This document shows, piece after piece, positions 50,093 through 58,816 of a DNA stretch of 64,000 nucleotides; within the stretch, counting starts at the first letter, position 1; each line of letters begins with the position of its first letter. The DNA lies in assembly GCF_041916735.1 (NCBI RefSeq), contig NZ_JAYRYY010000002.1. One strand, written 5' to 3'. The translations under genes were made by a program, and so were the position numbers. The notes beneath the pieces were generated by a model that did no database searches, was not told the origin of the DNA, and saw nothing but the letters and a program-made list of their open reading frames with translations. This DNA is from Zoogloea sp016790385 (GTDB lineage: Bacteria; Pseudomonadota; Gammaproteobacteria; Burkholderiales; Rhodocyclaceae).

Positions 50093-51157
50093 ATGTCCCT
50101 CGTTTCCATGCGCCAGCTTCTCGATCACGCCGCCGAAAACGGCTACGGTCTGCCTGCGTTCAACGTCAACAACCTCGAACAAGTCCAGGCCATCATGGAA
50201 GCGGCTGCGGAAACCGACAGCCCGGTGATCATGCAAGCCTCGGCCGGCGCCCGCAAATACGCCGGTGAAGCCTTTCTGCGCCACCTCATCGACGCCGCCG
50301 TCGAGGCCTACCCGCACATCCCGGTGGTGATGCACCAGGACCACGGCCAGTCCCCGGCCATCTGCCTGGGCGCCATCCGCTCCGGCTTCTCGTCGGTGAT
50401 GATGGACGGCTCCCTGATGGAAGACGGCAAGACCCCGTCCTCCTACGAATACAACGTGGACGTGACCCGCAAGGTGGTCGAAATGTCCCACGCCATCGGC
50501 GTCAGCGTGGAGGGCGAGCTGGGCTGCCTGGGCTCCCTGGAAACCGGCCAGGCCGGTGAGGAAGACGGCGTTGGCGCCGAAGGCACCCTCGACCACTCCC
50601 AGATGCTGACCGACCCCGATCAGGCCGCCGACTTCGTCAAGCTCACCAACGTGGACGCCCTGGCAATCGCCATCGGCACCAGCCACGGCGCCTACAAGTT
50701 CAGCCGCAAGCCCACCGGCGACATCCTCGCCATTGAGCGCATCAAGGCCATCAACGCCCGCATTCCCAACACCCACCTGGTCATGCACGGCTCCTCCTCG
50801 GTGCCCCAGGAGCTGCTCGAGATCATCCGCGAGTACGGCGGCGACATGAAGGAAACCTACGGCGTGCCGGTTGAAGAGATCGTCCAGGGCATCAAGTACG
50901 GCGTGCGCAAGATCAACATCGACACCGACATCCGCCTCGCCATGACCGGCGCGATCCGCAAGTTCTTCGTCGAGAACCCCTCCAAGTTCGACCCGCGCGA
51001 GTTCCTCAAGCCCGCCCGCGAAGCCGCCAAACTGGTGTGCAAGGCCCGCTTCGAGGCCTTCGGCACCGCCGGCAACGCCAGCAAGATCAAGCCCATTGGC
51101 CTGGACAAGATCGCCGCCAGTTACAAGAGCGGCGCCCTCAACCAGATCATCCGCTGA
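50093..51157 (+). CDS. fba: Fructose-bisphosphate aldolase, class II
   Basis: This 354-residue zinc enzyme interconverts fructose 1,6-bisphosphate and triose phosphates. Diagnostic parts are NGYGLPAFNVNNLEQVQAIM, VVMHQDHGQSPAICLGAIRS (zinc His), VSVEGELGCLGSLETGQAGE, IGTSHGAYKF, VMHGSSSVPQELLEIIREYG and RKINIDTDIRLA. GGAG precedes ATG 50093. The length is typical for the long class II form used in Calvin-cycle and glycolytic settings. Confidence 0.96.
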   Translation: MSLVSMRQLLDHAAENGYGLPAFNVNNLEQVQAIMEAAAETDSPVIMQASAGARKYAGEAFLRHLIDAAVEAYPHIPVVMHQDHGQSPAICLGAIRSGFSSVMMDGSLMEDGKTPSSYEYNVDVTRKVVEMSHAIGVSVEGELGCLGSLETGQAGEEDGVGAEGTLDHSQMLTDPDQAADFVKLTNVDALAIAIGTSHGAYKFSRKPTGDILAIERIKAINARIPNTHLVMHGSSSVPQELLEIIREYGGDMKETYGVPVEEIVQGIKYGVRKINIDTDIRLAMTGAIRKFFVENPSKFDPREFLKPAREAAKLVCKARFEAFGTAGNASKIKPIGLDKIAASYKSGALNQIIR

Positions 51158-51186
51158 TCCGGCTGCCGGGCGGTCCACAGATGACG

Positions 51187-51204
51187 CCGCCCCCTCGGGG
51201 GCGG
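51187..51204. terminator. GC-only hairpin after fba
   Basis: CCGCCCCC (51187-51194) pairs with GGGGGCGG (51197-51204) around two bases, 30 bases past the fba stop. There is no T-run; termination would rest on the stem alone. Confidence 0.45.
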
Positions 51205-51259
51205 GAGCCCGCGCAGTGGCGGAGCGTGGGCTGCCCTTTCATTTCCGAAAGCCCCATCC

Positions 51260-51640
51260 ATGGCCCTTCCCTGGTCAACACTCGTCAAGGCCATCCCCTG
51301 GTCCGACGTCATCGCCAAAGCCCCCGACATCGCCCAGGGCGCCCGCAAGCTCTGGCAGAAGGTCGGCACCCGCGACGCCAACGGTGATGTAGCGGCGCCG
51401 GCATCGGCCGACGCAAGCACGCCCGATGCACGTCTCACCGCCCTGGCGGCCCAGGTCGCCGAAATGAGCATCCGCCAGCAGGAAAGCGGCGAACTCATCA
51501 ACGCTCTTGCCGCCCAGAATGCCGAGCTGGTCGGGGCCGTTGCCGCACTGCGCCAGCGGAGCCGTCTGCTCGGTGTCGCCACCGGCGTGGCGGCGGCCAT
51601 GGCCGTGGCCGCTCTCACAGTGGCCCTTGTCTCATCCTGA
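51260..51640 (+). CDS. Small protein with C-terminal membrane helix
   Basis: The 126-residue product is unrecognised. It has an N-terminal helical part (LPWSTLVKAIPWSDVIAKAP, GARKLWQKV), a short linker, a coiled-coil-like stretch (about 55-98; RLTALAAQVAEMSIRQQESG) and a C-terminal hydrophobic segment (LLGVATGVAAAMAVAALTVA), suggesting a membrane-tethered coiled coil. It stands alone between fba and the DUF3422 gene. The ribosome-binding site is weak. Confidence 0.65.
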   Translation: MALPWSTLVKAIPWSDVIAKAPDIAQGARKLWQKVGTRDANGDVAAPASADASTPDARLTALAAQVAEMSIRQQESGELINALAAQNAELVGAVAALRQRSRLLGVATGVAAAMAVAALTVALVSS

Positions 51641-51788
51641 GACATCGGCAGTGGGTTTGTTGCGGCGCAGCAACGCACCGTGACAGGCCGCACGACTCCC
51701 CCGGGCAGCACCCTTGCCAGCACACCTTCCGTAACGGCAAGATGAGTTCCCGATCACACCCGGCGCACCTCCCCAAACGCCCGATCCC

Positions 51789-53090
51789 ATGACATTGCCC
51801 GACCATTTCGCCGAGCACGACCTGCGACAGGCCCTCAACGACGAGTTCCACGCCCGTCCGCCGGTTCCGCTGGAAAGCCCCCAGCTGATCAGCTACCTCG
51901 CCCTGCACCACGAGGACGAGTCGCCGGGCGCCGCCCAGCAGCATCTCATTGCCCTCGGAAAGCTCATGGGCCAGCCCATCGACGCGGCGGGCACCCATCG
52001 CCTGATCGACTTCGGCACCTTCCAGCTCAAGTGGGAACTCCACAACGAGTTCTCCAGCTACACCTTCTTCCGCACCATCGCCCGCGGCGAAGGGCTGGAC
52101 GCGGCCACGTCGGCCCTAGCCGTCGTCCCCGACGCCTGGCTCAAGAGCCTTCCGGGCAAGCTCATCGTGGCCACCCATGTCGAGCTGCGCTCCTCCGCCG
52201 AGGTGACGCCCGACAGCGTCATGGACCAGCTCTCCCCCACGGGCCGCCAGATGGTGGGCGCCACCGTGGCCGATGGCGCGGCCTGGGTGTTCACCGATTT
52301 TCTCTTTGAAGATGGCTTTTCCCGCTTTCTCGTCATCGACGTGTCCCTCACCCGCCGCCAGGCCGGACGAACCGTGCAGCGGCTGGTGGAAATCGAGACC
52401 TATCGACTGATGGCCCTGCTGGCCTTTCCCGTGGCCAAGGAGGTGGGCCGAATGCTCGGGGCGAGCGAGCAGCGCCTCGCCGATCTCATGGACCGCACCG
52501 GCTCGGCCCGCAGCACCGAGGACGAACGCAGCGTGCTGGCCGACCTCACCACCATGGCCGCGGAAGTCGAACACTCGGTGGCCCGCACCACCTTTCGATT
52601 CGGGGCCGCGCGGGCCTATCACAGCCTGGTGATGCAGCGTATCGCCGAGCTGCGGGAACGCCGCATCATCGGCCTGCCCACCTTTCACGAATTCATGGAG
52701 CGCCGCCTGCTACCGGCCATGAACACCTGCGAGACCATGGCGCGCCGGCAGGAAGACCTGTCGAGCCGCGTGGCCCGCAACAGCCAGCTGCTGCGCACCC
52801 GTGTCGAGGTCGAGCTGGAGCGGCAGAACCAGGAACTGCTGGGCCAGATGAACCGCCGCGCCAAGCTTCAACTGCACCTGCAACAGACTGTCGAGGGGCT
52901 GTCGGTGGTGGCCATCACCTACTACGCCTCGCAACTCGTGCAATACATGGCAAAGGGTCTCAAGCACCAGATCGAGCCCCTGACCCCTGAGGGCATCACG
53001 GCGGCCGCCATTCCCCTGATCGCGGGCTTCGTCGCCTTTGGCCTGCATCGCATGCGCAAGCATCTCGCCGCCGCCGACGCCGAACACTGA
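51789..53090 (+). CDS. DUF3422 family membrane-anchored protein
   Basis: The 433-residue product matches the DUF3422 family: the N-terminal LPDHFAEHDLRQALNDEFHARP is its hallmark. The middle has coiled-coil regions (about 300-360; QLLRTRVEVELERQNQELLG) and the C-terminus has two hydrophobic segments (GLSVVAITYYASQLVQYM and AAIPLIAGFVAFGLHRM). The function of the family is unknown; the layout suggests an inner-membrane protein with a large cytoplasmic part. The 148-base gap before it holds a small GTTGC...GCAAC hairpin and nothing else I recognise. Confidence 0.85.
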   Translation: MTLPDHFAEHDLRQALNDEFHARPPVPLESPQLISYLALHHEDESPGAAQQHLIALGKLMGQPIDAAGTHRLIDFGTFQLKWELHNEFSSYTFFRTIARGEGLDAATSALAVVPDAWLKSLPGKLIVATHVELRSSAEVTPDSVMDQLSPTGRQMVGATVADGAAWVFTDFLFEDGFSRFLVIDVSLTRRQAGRTVQRLVEIETYRLMALLAFPVAKEVGRMLGASEQRLADLMDRTGSARSTEDERSVLADLTTMAAEVEHSVARTTFRFGAARAYHSLVMQRIAELRERRIIGLPTFHEFMERRLLPAMNTCETMARRQEDLSSRVARNSQLLRTRVEVELERQNQELLGQMNRRAKLQLHLQQTVEGLSVVAITYYASQLVQYMAKGLKHQIEPLTPEGITAAAIPLIAGFVAFGLHRMRKHLAAADAEH

Positions 53091-53115
53091 CCGGCCCCCG
53101 CCGCCCCGCTATAAT
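53087..53115 (+). promoter_or_regulatory. Sigma-70-type promoter for purC
   Basis: A perfect -10 TATAAT (53110-53115) follows CTGACC (53087-53092, four of six -35 matches) with a 17-base spacer. The -35 overlaps the DUF3422 stop codon. The predicted transcript would start about 20 bases before the purC start codon. Confidence 0.65.
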
Positions 53116-53142
53116 CGCGTTTTGACCGACGGACCCCAGACC

Positions 53143-54075
53143 GTGACCACTCCGCTCTTCGAATCCTCCATCCGCAGCCTGACCCTGCTGGGTCGCGGCA
53201 AGGTGCGCGACATCTATGCCGTCGACGCCGACAAGCTGCTCATCGTCACCTCCGACCGTCTGTCCGCCTTCGACGTCATCCTGCCGGACCCGATTCCGCG
53301 CAAGGGTCAGGTACTCACGGCCATGGCCAACTTCTGGTTTGCCAGGCTCGGCCACATCGTCCCCAATCAGCTCACCGGCATCGACCCGGAAAGTGTGGTG
53401 ACCGCTGACGAGCGCGAGCAGGTGCGCGGTCGTGCGCTGGTGGTCAAACGTCTCACGCCCCTGCCCATCGAGGCGGTGGTCCGGGGCTACGTGATCGGCT
53501 CCGGCTGGAAGGACTACCAGGACACCGGGGCAATCTGCGGAATCCCCCTTCCCGCCGGCCTGAAGCAGGCGCAAAAACTGCCCTTTCCGATCTTCACCCC
53601 CGCCAGCAAAGCCGAGGTCGGCGACCACGACGAGAACATCAGCTTCGAACAAGCCCAGGCCCGTACCGCCAGCGTCCTCGCCGACGCCCTCAAGGGCACG
53701 GGCAAGAGTGGTGAGCAGCTCGTCGCCGAAGCCCGCGATGCCGCCATCCGGCTGTATTCCGAAGCCGCCGACTACGCGGCCACCCGCGGCATCATCATCG
53801 CCGACACCAAGTTCGAGTTTGGGATTGACGCGGCCGGCACACTGCACCTGATCGACGAAGCCCTCACGCCCGACTCCTCGCGTTTCTGGCCCGCCGAGAG
53901 TTACGCCGAGGGCATCAGCCCGCCGAGCTATGACAAGCAGTACGTCCGCGACTACCTTGAAACCCTCGACTGGGGCAAGGTTGCCCCCGGCCCCAAGCTG
54001 CCGGCGGAAGTCATTTCCCGGACCGCCGCCAAGTACGTCGAGGCCTACGAGCACCTCACCGGCCAGCGCCTTTAA
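53143..54075 (+). CDS. purC: Phosphoribosylaminoimidazole-succinocarboxamide synthase
   Basis: This 310-residue enzyme joins aspartate to CAIR in purine synthesis. It carries LLGRGKVRDIYAVDADKLLI, SDRLSAFDVILPDPIPRKG, PIEAVVRGYVIGSGWKDYQ, DHDENISFEQAQ and GIIIADTKFEFGID. The start is GTG 53143, giving the common N-terminus TTPLFESSIRSLTLL; no ATG fits in this frame near it. The length matches the longer, eukaryote-like SAICAR synthetases common in betaproteobacteria. Confidence 0.95.
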   Translation: MTTPLFESSIRSLTLLGRGKVRDIYAVDADKLLIVTSDRLSAFDVILPDPIPRKGQVLTAMANFWFARLGHIVPNQLTGIDPESVVTADEREQVRGRALVVKRLTPLPIEAVVRGYVIGSGWKDYQDTGAICGIPLPAGLKQAQKLPFPIFTPASKAEVGDHDENISFEQAQARTASVLADALKGTGKSGEQLVAEARDAAIRLYSEAADYAATRGIIIADTKFEFGIDAAGTLHLIDEALTPDSSRFWPAESYAEGISPPSYDKQYVRDYLETLDWGKVAPGPKLPAEVISRTAAKYVEAYEHLTGQRL

Positions 54076-54102
54076 GCACCTCCACCCGCCTCGGGCACGA
54101 GG

Positions 54103-54156
54103 GCCGGGCAAAAGGCACACACCCCGCCGAGGCGGGGTGTGTGCCTTTTGCCCGGC
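54103..54156. terminator. 26-bp perfect hairpin between purC and the HDOD gene
   Basis: The arm 54103-54128 is repeated in perfect inverted form at 54131-54156 around two bases (functionally a CGAG-type tetraloop). The arm contains AAAAGG...CCTTTT near its outer end, giving a short T-run in each direction, so it should terminate both convergent genes. Confidence 0.75.
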
Positions 54157-54165
54157 GGAGCCGTA

Positions 54166-55032
54166 TCAGCCGATGCGGAACAACTCGATCAGCGCCTGCC
54201 GTTCTTCCGCCGATTCCGCCAACGCCTCTTCCAGACGGACCTGATCCAGCCCCAGGGTTGCCGCCCGCGCCAGGCCCTGGCGGAAATCCTCGTCCTCCGG
54301 GGAGAACGGATTGCGTGATTCGGCCACCAGGTTGGCGATGAAGATCAGATCGGGAATCGAGGTGGGCGGCCACTCCCCGCCATAGATTTCGGGATTGTCC
54401 ACCGCGTCCACCAGCTCTCGCGGCATGTTCATGGCCGCCAGCACGGCCCGCCCCACTGGCGCGTGCCAGATCCGCACCAGATCGGACAGGGGGCTTTCGT
54501 CGCTGAGCAGCTCCGGGTATTCCCAGACCCGCGCGAGCAGGAAAAACTGGCCGATGTCGTGCACCATGCCGGCAAAGAATGCAGCATCCCTGTCCTGGGC
54601 AGTGCATCTTCGAGCCAATGTACTTGCCGTGGCAGCCACATCCACACAGTGCGCCCAGAGCTTGCGGATCACGGGCTGATAGGGCCCGAGCACGTCCCGA
54701 TGCAGCAATTGCTCCGCAGCCACGGCCATGGAAAGTGCCCTTAACTTGCCAAAGCCAATCCGCACCAGAGCCTTGGGCACATCCGTGACCACTCGCCCAC
54801 TCGGGTTGTACCACGCCGAATTGGCCAGCGCGACGGAGCGTGCCGCCAGCAGCGGCTCGGCCGAAACCATGGTCGATAAGCGCCCCAGGTCCATGTCCGG
54901 ATCATCCAGGGCCTCCATCACCCGCATGGTGACCTCCATGGATGTCGGAAACCGCAGCTCACCGCCCTCCAGCTCCTGTGTAATGGTATGCAGAAACGCC
55001 TGTTCCGCCAGATTCAACCCATCGTTGCTCAC
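54166..55032 (-). CDS. HDOD-domain signalling protein
   Basis: The 288-residue product has an HDOD domain (about 20-215), a metal-free relative of HD phosphohydrolases: GGELRFPTSMEVTMRVMEAL, LLAARSVALANSAWYNPSGR, VPKALVRIGFGKLRALSMAV and FFAGMVHDIGQFFLLARVWE. HDOD proteins act in signalling, often with GGDEF, kinases or chemotaxis. The start is GTG 55032 with AGGGGG five bases upstream; the frame continues upstream only as antisense of prlC. It converges on purC and diverges from prlC. Confidence 0.85.
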   Translation of the reverse strand: MSNDGLNLAEQAFLHTITQELEGGELRFPTSMEVTMRVMEALDDPDMDLGRLSTMVSAEPLLAARSVALANSAWYNPSGRVVTDVPKALVRIGFGKLRALSMAVAAEQLLHRDVLGPYQPVIRKLWAHCVDVAATASTLARRCTAQDRDAAFFAGMVHDIGQFFLLARVWEYPELLSDESPLSDLVRIWHAPVGRAVLAAMNMPRELVDAVDNPEIYGGEWPPTSIPDLIFIANLVAESRNPFSPEDEDFRQGLARAATLGLDQVRLEEALAESAEERQALIELFRIG

Positions 55033-55143
55033 GCCTACCCCCTTTCGCACAAGCCGCTCTTCCCGACCACCACCGCCAACACAGGCGACACTCCGCACGG
55101 AATTCGGCAAAATGAATCCACTCAACCGACTGCGTTCTCCAAA

Positions 55144-57213
55144 ATGACCACCACCCCTGCCACTTCCCCCCTGCTTGAACTCTCCGGTCTGCCGCGCTTC
55201 GACGCCATTCAGCCGGCCCATGTGGAACCTGCCGTGCGCAGCCTGCTCGATGCCCTGCGCAGCACCGTCGAACGCCTCCAGGACGACCCTTCCTCCCCGA
55301 CCTGGGCCACCTTCGTCGAACCCATCGAGAATGAAGGCGAGCGTCTCGGCCGCGCCTGGGGGGTTGCCGTCCACATGCACAGCGTCATGGACACCCCCGA
55401 ATGGCGGGAGGCCTATAACGCGATGCTGCCGGAGGTCACCCGTTTTTACGCCGAATTGGGGCAAAACCTTAAGCTTTTCGAAAAATATAAAGCGATCGCC
55501 AACGGCCCCGAATACCCCACCCTCAGCCCGGCCCGCCGCCGCATCATCAACAACGAACTGCGCGGCTTCCGCCTCTCCGGTGCCGAACTGCCCGACGACC
55601 AGAAACCCCGTTTTCAGGCCATCCAGGAAGAGATGGCAAGCCTTGGGGCCAAGTTCTCCGAGAACGTCCTGGATGCCACCAATGCCTTCAGCCACCTGGT
55701 CACCAATTCAGACGATCTTGCCGGCCTGCCCGAAGATGTGATCGCCGCGGCGCGGGAGGCCGCCGAGAAGGCCGGCCAGGATGGCTGGCGCTTCGGGCTC
55801 AAGATGCCGTCCTACCTGCCGGTCATGCAATACGCCGACAGCCGCAGCCTGCGCGAGACCCTTTACCGCGCCTATGCCACCCGGGCCGCCGAGATCGACA
55901 ACGGCTACAGCAAGCCCGAGTGGGATAACGGCCCCCTGATCCAGCAACTCCTGGCCCTGCGTGCCGAGGAAGCCCGCATGCTTGGCTACCGCAACTTTGC
56001 CGAGGTTTCGCTGGTCCCCAAGATGGCCGACAGCCCGGATCAGGTGCTTGGCTTCCTGCGCGAGCTGGCGGTGAAGGCCAAACCCTTCGCCGAACGCGAT
56101 CTGGCGGAACTCCGTGCCTTCGCCCACGAGCAATTGGGTCTTTCGCCTCTCGAACCCTGGGATGTGGCCTACGCCTCGGAAAAATTGCGTGTTGCCAACT
56201 ACGCCTTCTCCGAACAGGAAGTGAAGGAATACCTGCCCGAACACAAGGTGCTGGACGGGCTCATCCGGGTGGTTGAGAAGCTCTATCAGGTCAGCATCAA
56301 ACCCGACAGTGGCCCGGTCTGGCACCCGGACGTGCGCTTCTTCCGCATCGAGCGAGCCGGCCAGCTGGTCGGTCAGTTCTACCTTGATCTCTATGCCCGC
56401 GACACCAAGAAGGGCGGAGCCTGGATGGATTCCGCCATCACCCGTCGGCGCCTGGCCAGCGGCATTGAAACCCCGGTGGCCTACCTGGTGTGCAACTTCC
56501 CCGGCCCGGTGGGCGGCAAGCCGGCCACCTTCAGCCACGACGACGTGATCACCCTGTTCCACGAAACCGGCCATGGCCTCCACCACCTGCTCACCCAGGT
56601 GGACGACCTGGCCGTCTCGGGCATCCACGGCGTCGAGTGGGACGCCGTGGAGCTACCCAGCCAGTTCATGGAGAACTTCTGCTGGGAATGGGACGTGGTG
56701 CGCGAAATGACCGCCCATGCCGAGACCGGCGAGCCCCTGCCCAAGGCCCTCTTCGACAAGATGCTGGCGGCCAAGAATTTCCAGAGCGGCATGCAAACCG
56801 TCCGCCAACTGGAGTTTTCCCTGTTCGACCTGCTCCTTCACATGGATTTTGACCCCGCCACCCGGGGCTACATGGATCTTCTGGCCGACGTCCGCAAGGA
56901 AGTGGCCGTGCTGGTGCCGCCGGCCTGGCACCGCTTCCCCAACAGCTTCACCCATATCTTTGCCGGGGGCTACGCGGCCGGCTACTACAGCTACAAGTGG
57001 GCCGAGGTGCTGTCGGCCGATGCCTTCGCCGCGTTCGAAGAAGAAGGCCGGCCCAAGGGCAGCGTGGTCGACGCCGCCACCGGCCAGCGTTTCTGGAACG
57101 AAATCCTGGCGGTCGGCGGCAGCCGCCCGGCCCTCGAATCCTTCAAGGCCTTCCGCGGCCGCGAGCCCCAGGTGGACGCCCTTCTGCGTCATAGCGGCAT
57201 GGTGCCGGCATGA
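55144..57213 (+). CDS. prlC: Oligopeptidase A (M3 family)
   Basis: This 689-residue cytoplasmic zinc metallopeptidase degrades oligopeptides, including cleaved signal peptides. It has the M3 zinc motif HETGH in LFHETGHGLHHLLTQVDDL with the downstream Glu in VELPSQFMENFCWEW, and AGGYAAGYYSYKWAEVLSAD near the C-terminus, all typical. The ribosome-binding site before ATG 55144 is weak. Its stop overlaps the next start (ATGA). Confidence 0.95.
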   Translation: MTTTPATSPLLELSGLPRFDAIQPAHVEPAVRSLLDALRSTVERLQDDPSSPTWATFVEPIENEGERLGRAWGVAVHMHSVMDTPEWREAYNAMLPEVTRFYAELGQNLKLFEKYKAIANGPEYPTLSPARRRIINNELRGFRLSGAELPDDQKPRFQAIQEEMASLGAKFSENVLDATNAFSHLVTNSDDLAGLPEDVIAAAREAAEKAGQDGWRFGLKMPSYLPVMQYADSRSLRETLYRAYATRAAEIDNGYSKPEWDNGPLIQQLLALRAEEARMLGYRNFAEVSLVPKMADSPDQVLGFLRELAVKAKPFAERDLAELRAFAHEQLGLSPLEPWDVAYASEKLRVANYAFSEQEVKEYLPEHKVLDGLIRVVEKLYQVSIKPDSGPVWHPDVRFFRIERAGQLVGQFYLDLYARDTKKGGAWMDSAITRRRLASGIETPVAYLVCNFPGPVGGKPATFSHDDVITLFHETGHGLHHLLTQVDDLAVSGIHGVEWDAVELPSQFMENFCWEWDVVREMTAHAETGEPLPKALFDKMLAAKNFQSGMQTVRQLEFSLFDLLLHMDFDPATRGYMDLLADVRKEVAVLVPPAWHRFPNSFTHIFAGGYAAGYYSYKWAEVLSADAFAAFEEEGRPKGSVVDAATGQRFWNEILAVGGSRPALESFKAFRGREPQVDALLRHSGMVPA

Positions 57214-57695
57214 CCCACGTCCGCCCCGGTGCCCTGCTGCCCCTGCTGCTGGCGATGCTGGCCGGCGCAGGGCCGGCCGCCGCCCAGAACGCCTATCGCT
57301 GGGTGGACGAGCAGGGTCGCGTCCAATACAGCGACCAGCCGCCCCCCCAGGCGATCAAGAAGTTCGAGGAACGCAACGTGCAGCCCAACCGGGGCAACGC
57401 CCAGACGCCCTTCCTGACCCGCAAGGCCGCCGCCAGCTTTCCCGTCACCCTGTACACCAGCAAGGACTGCGGCAAGCCCTGCGAGGACGGACGGGCCCTG
57501 CTCCAGAAGCGCGGCGTGCCCTTCAGCGAAACCGTCATCGACAGCGCAGAGCAGGTCGACAGCTTCAAGGCCCGCTATGGCAAGGAACCCTTCGTGCCCA
57601 CGCTGGTGGTCGGCCGCCAGGTGGAAACCGGCCTCGCCGAACCACTCTGGCAGGGCCTGTTGGACAACGCCGGCTACCCTGCCGGCAAGCGCTGA
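57210..57695 (+). CDS. Exported DUF4124-glutaredoxin-like protein
   Basis: The 161-residue product has a signal peptide (PGALLPLLLAMLAGAGPAAA), a DUF4124 segment (AYRWVDEQGRVQYSDQPPP) and a glutaredoxin-like domain (about 78-155; VTLYTSKDCGKPCEDGRALL, FVPTLVVGRQVETG). The usual Cys-x2-Cys redox site is here Cys-Gly-Lys-Pro-Cys, one residue longer. A periplasmic thiol role is likely. It is translationally coupled to prlC. Confidence 0.82.
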   Translation: MTHVRPGALLPLLLAMLAGAGPAAAQNAYRWVDEQGRVQYSDQPPPQAIKKFEERNVQPNRGNAQTPFLTRKAAASFPVTLYTSKDCGKPCEDGRALLQKRGVPFSETVIDSAEQVDSFKARYGKEPFVPTLVVGRQVETGLAEPLWQGLLDNAGYPAGKR

Positions 57696-58057
57696 GCGCA
57701 AGACCCTAACGATGGCCACCAGTTCCGGGCCGTCTCGACCAAGCAACGCCGGGCATGCCCCGGCGTTGTGCTGTCTGGCCGACGCTGACTTTCCGTATTC
57801 GGCAAAATCCATGCATCCCGGAGCAGGTGCGAACGCGTGAGTTGGCTCAATACTCAAATGGCCTGCCATCCGCGCCAGCCCGCAATGCATTACCTGTGAA
57901 TCGTACTTGCTCAATGGGATAACCGCAGAGCACGAACACTGTGGATCATAGGGCTGGCACAATCACTCCAAACAGACACCGTCTTGTGCAGCCAGCTACG
58001 TAGCTCACGGCGCCCCTAAAAACACAAACCCGCGCCAAACCCGGATTTGAAGACCCC
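57696..58057. other. 362-base gap with one hairpin
   Basis: The gap begins with a hairpin, CAACGCCGGG (57744-57753) pairing with CCCGGCGTTG (57759-57768), probably ending the prlC transcript. The rest (about 57780-58057) is noticeably less GC-rich than its surroundings. I see no convincing gene, tRNA or repeat in it. Promoter elements for the exonuclease gene should lie here but none stands out. Confidence 0.55.
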
Positions 58058-58816
58058 ATGAAGATCGCCACCTGGAACGTCAATTCCCTCAAGGTTCGCC
58101 TGCCCCATGTGCTGGACTGGCTGGCCGCCCATCAGCCCGACGCCCTTTGCCTGCAGGAGCTCAAGTGCGAGAACAAGGCCTTTCCCCTGGCTGAAATCGA
58201 AGCCGCGGGCTACCAGGCCGTGTTCAACGGGCAGAAGACCTACAACGGCGTGGCCATCCTCAGCCGCAAGCCGCTGGAAGACGTCACCTGTGACATTCCG
58301 GGCTTTGCCGACGAGCAGAAGCGCATCATCGCCGGCACCCTCGACGGAGTACGCGTCGTGTGCGGCTACTTCCCCAATGGCCAGGCCGTCGGCTCCGACA
58401 AGTTCGCCTACAAGATGGCCTGGCTGGAAGCCCTCACCGCCTGGCTGAAGACCGAACTGCAATCCACACCGCAGCTGGTGCTGGCCGGTGACTACAACGT
58501 GGCTCCGGAAGACCGGGACGCCCACCCGGACTGGAAGGACGAAATCCACGTGTCGGTGCCCGAACGGGCAGCCTTCCAGGCCCTGATCGGCCTGGGCCTG
58601 CGTGACGCCTTCCGCCTGTTCGAGCAGGAGGATCGAAGCTATTCCTGGTGGGATTACCGGATGGGGGCCTTCCGTCGCAATTTCGGTCTGCGCATCGATC
58701 ACCTGCTGCTGTCGCCCCCCCTGGTGGAAAGGTGCGTGGCCTGCTACACCGACAAGGAACCGCGCAAGCTTGAGCGCCCGTCGGACCACACTCCGGTCGT
58801 TGTCGAACTGCAATGA
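58058..58816 (+). CDS. xth: Exodeoxyribonuclease III family AP endonuclease
   Basis: This 252-residue enzyme cuts DNA at abasic sites and has 3'-exonuclease activity. Motifs of the EEP superfamily are all present: MKIATWNVNSLKVRLPHVLD (metal-binding Asn), LCLQELKCEN (Glu), TYNGVAILSRKP, LAGDYNVAPEDRD, RIDHLLLSPPL and the final SDHTPVV His. The stop overlaps the start of the Crp/Fnr-type gene (ATGA). Confidence 0.94.
   Translation: MKIATWNVNSLKVRLPHVLDWLAAHQPDALCLQELKCENKAFPLAEIEAAGYQAVFNGQKTYNGVAILSRKPLEDVTCDIPGFADEQKRIIAGTLDGVRVVCGYFPNGQAVGSDKFAYKMAWLEALTAWLKTELQSTPQLVLAGDYNVAPEDRDAHPDWKDEIHVSVPERAAFQALIGLGLRDAFRLFEQEDRSYSWWDYRMGAFRRNFGLRIDHLLLSPPLVERCVACYTDKEPRKLERPSDHTPVVVELQ

Noticed and set aside
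57189..57962. 257-codon - strand open frame across the gap after the glutaredoxin gene
   Set aside because: Mostly antisense to the DUF4124-glutaredoxin gene, with no recognisable domain or ribosome-binding site.
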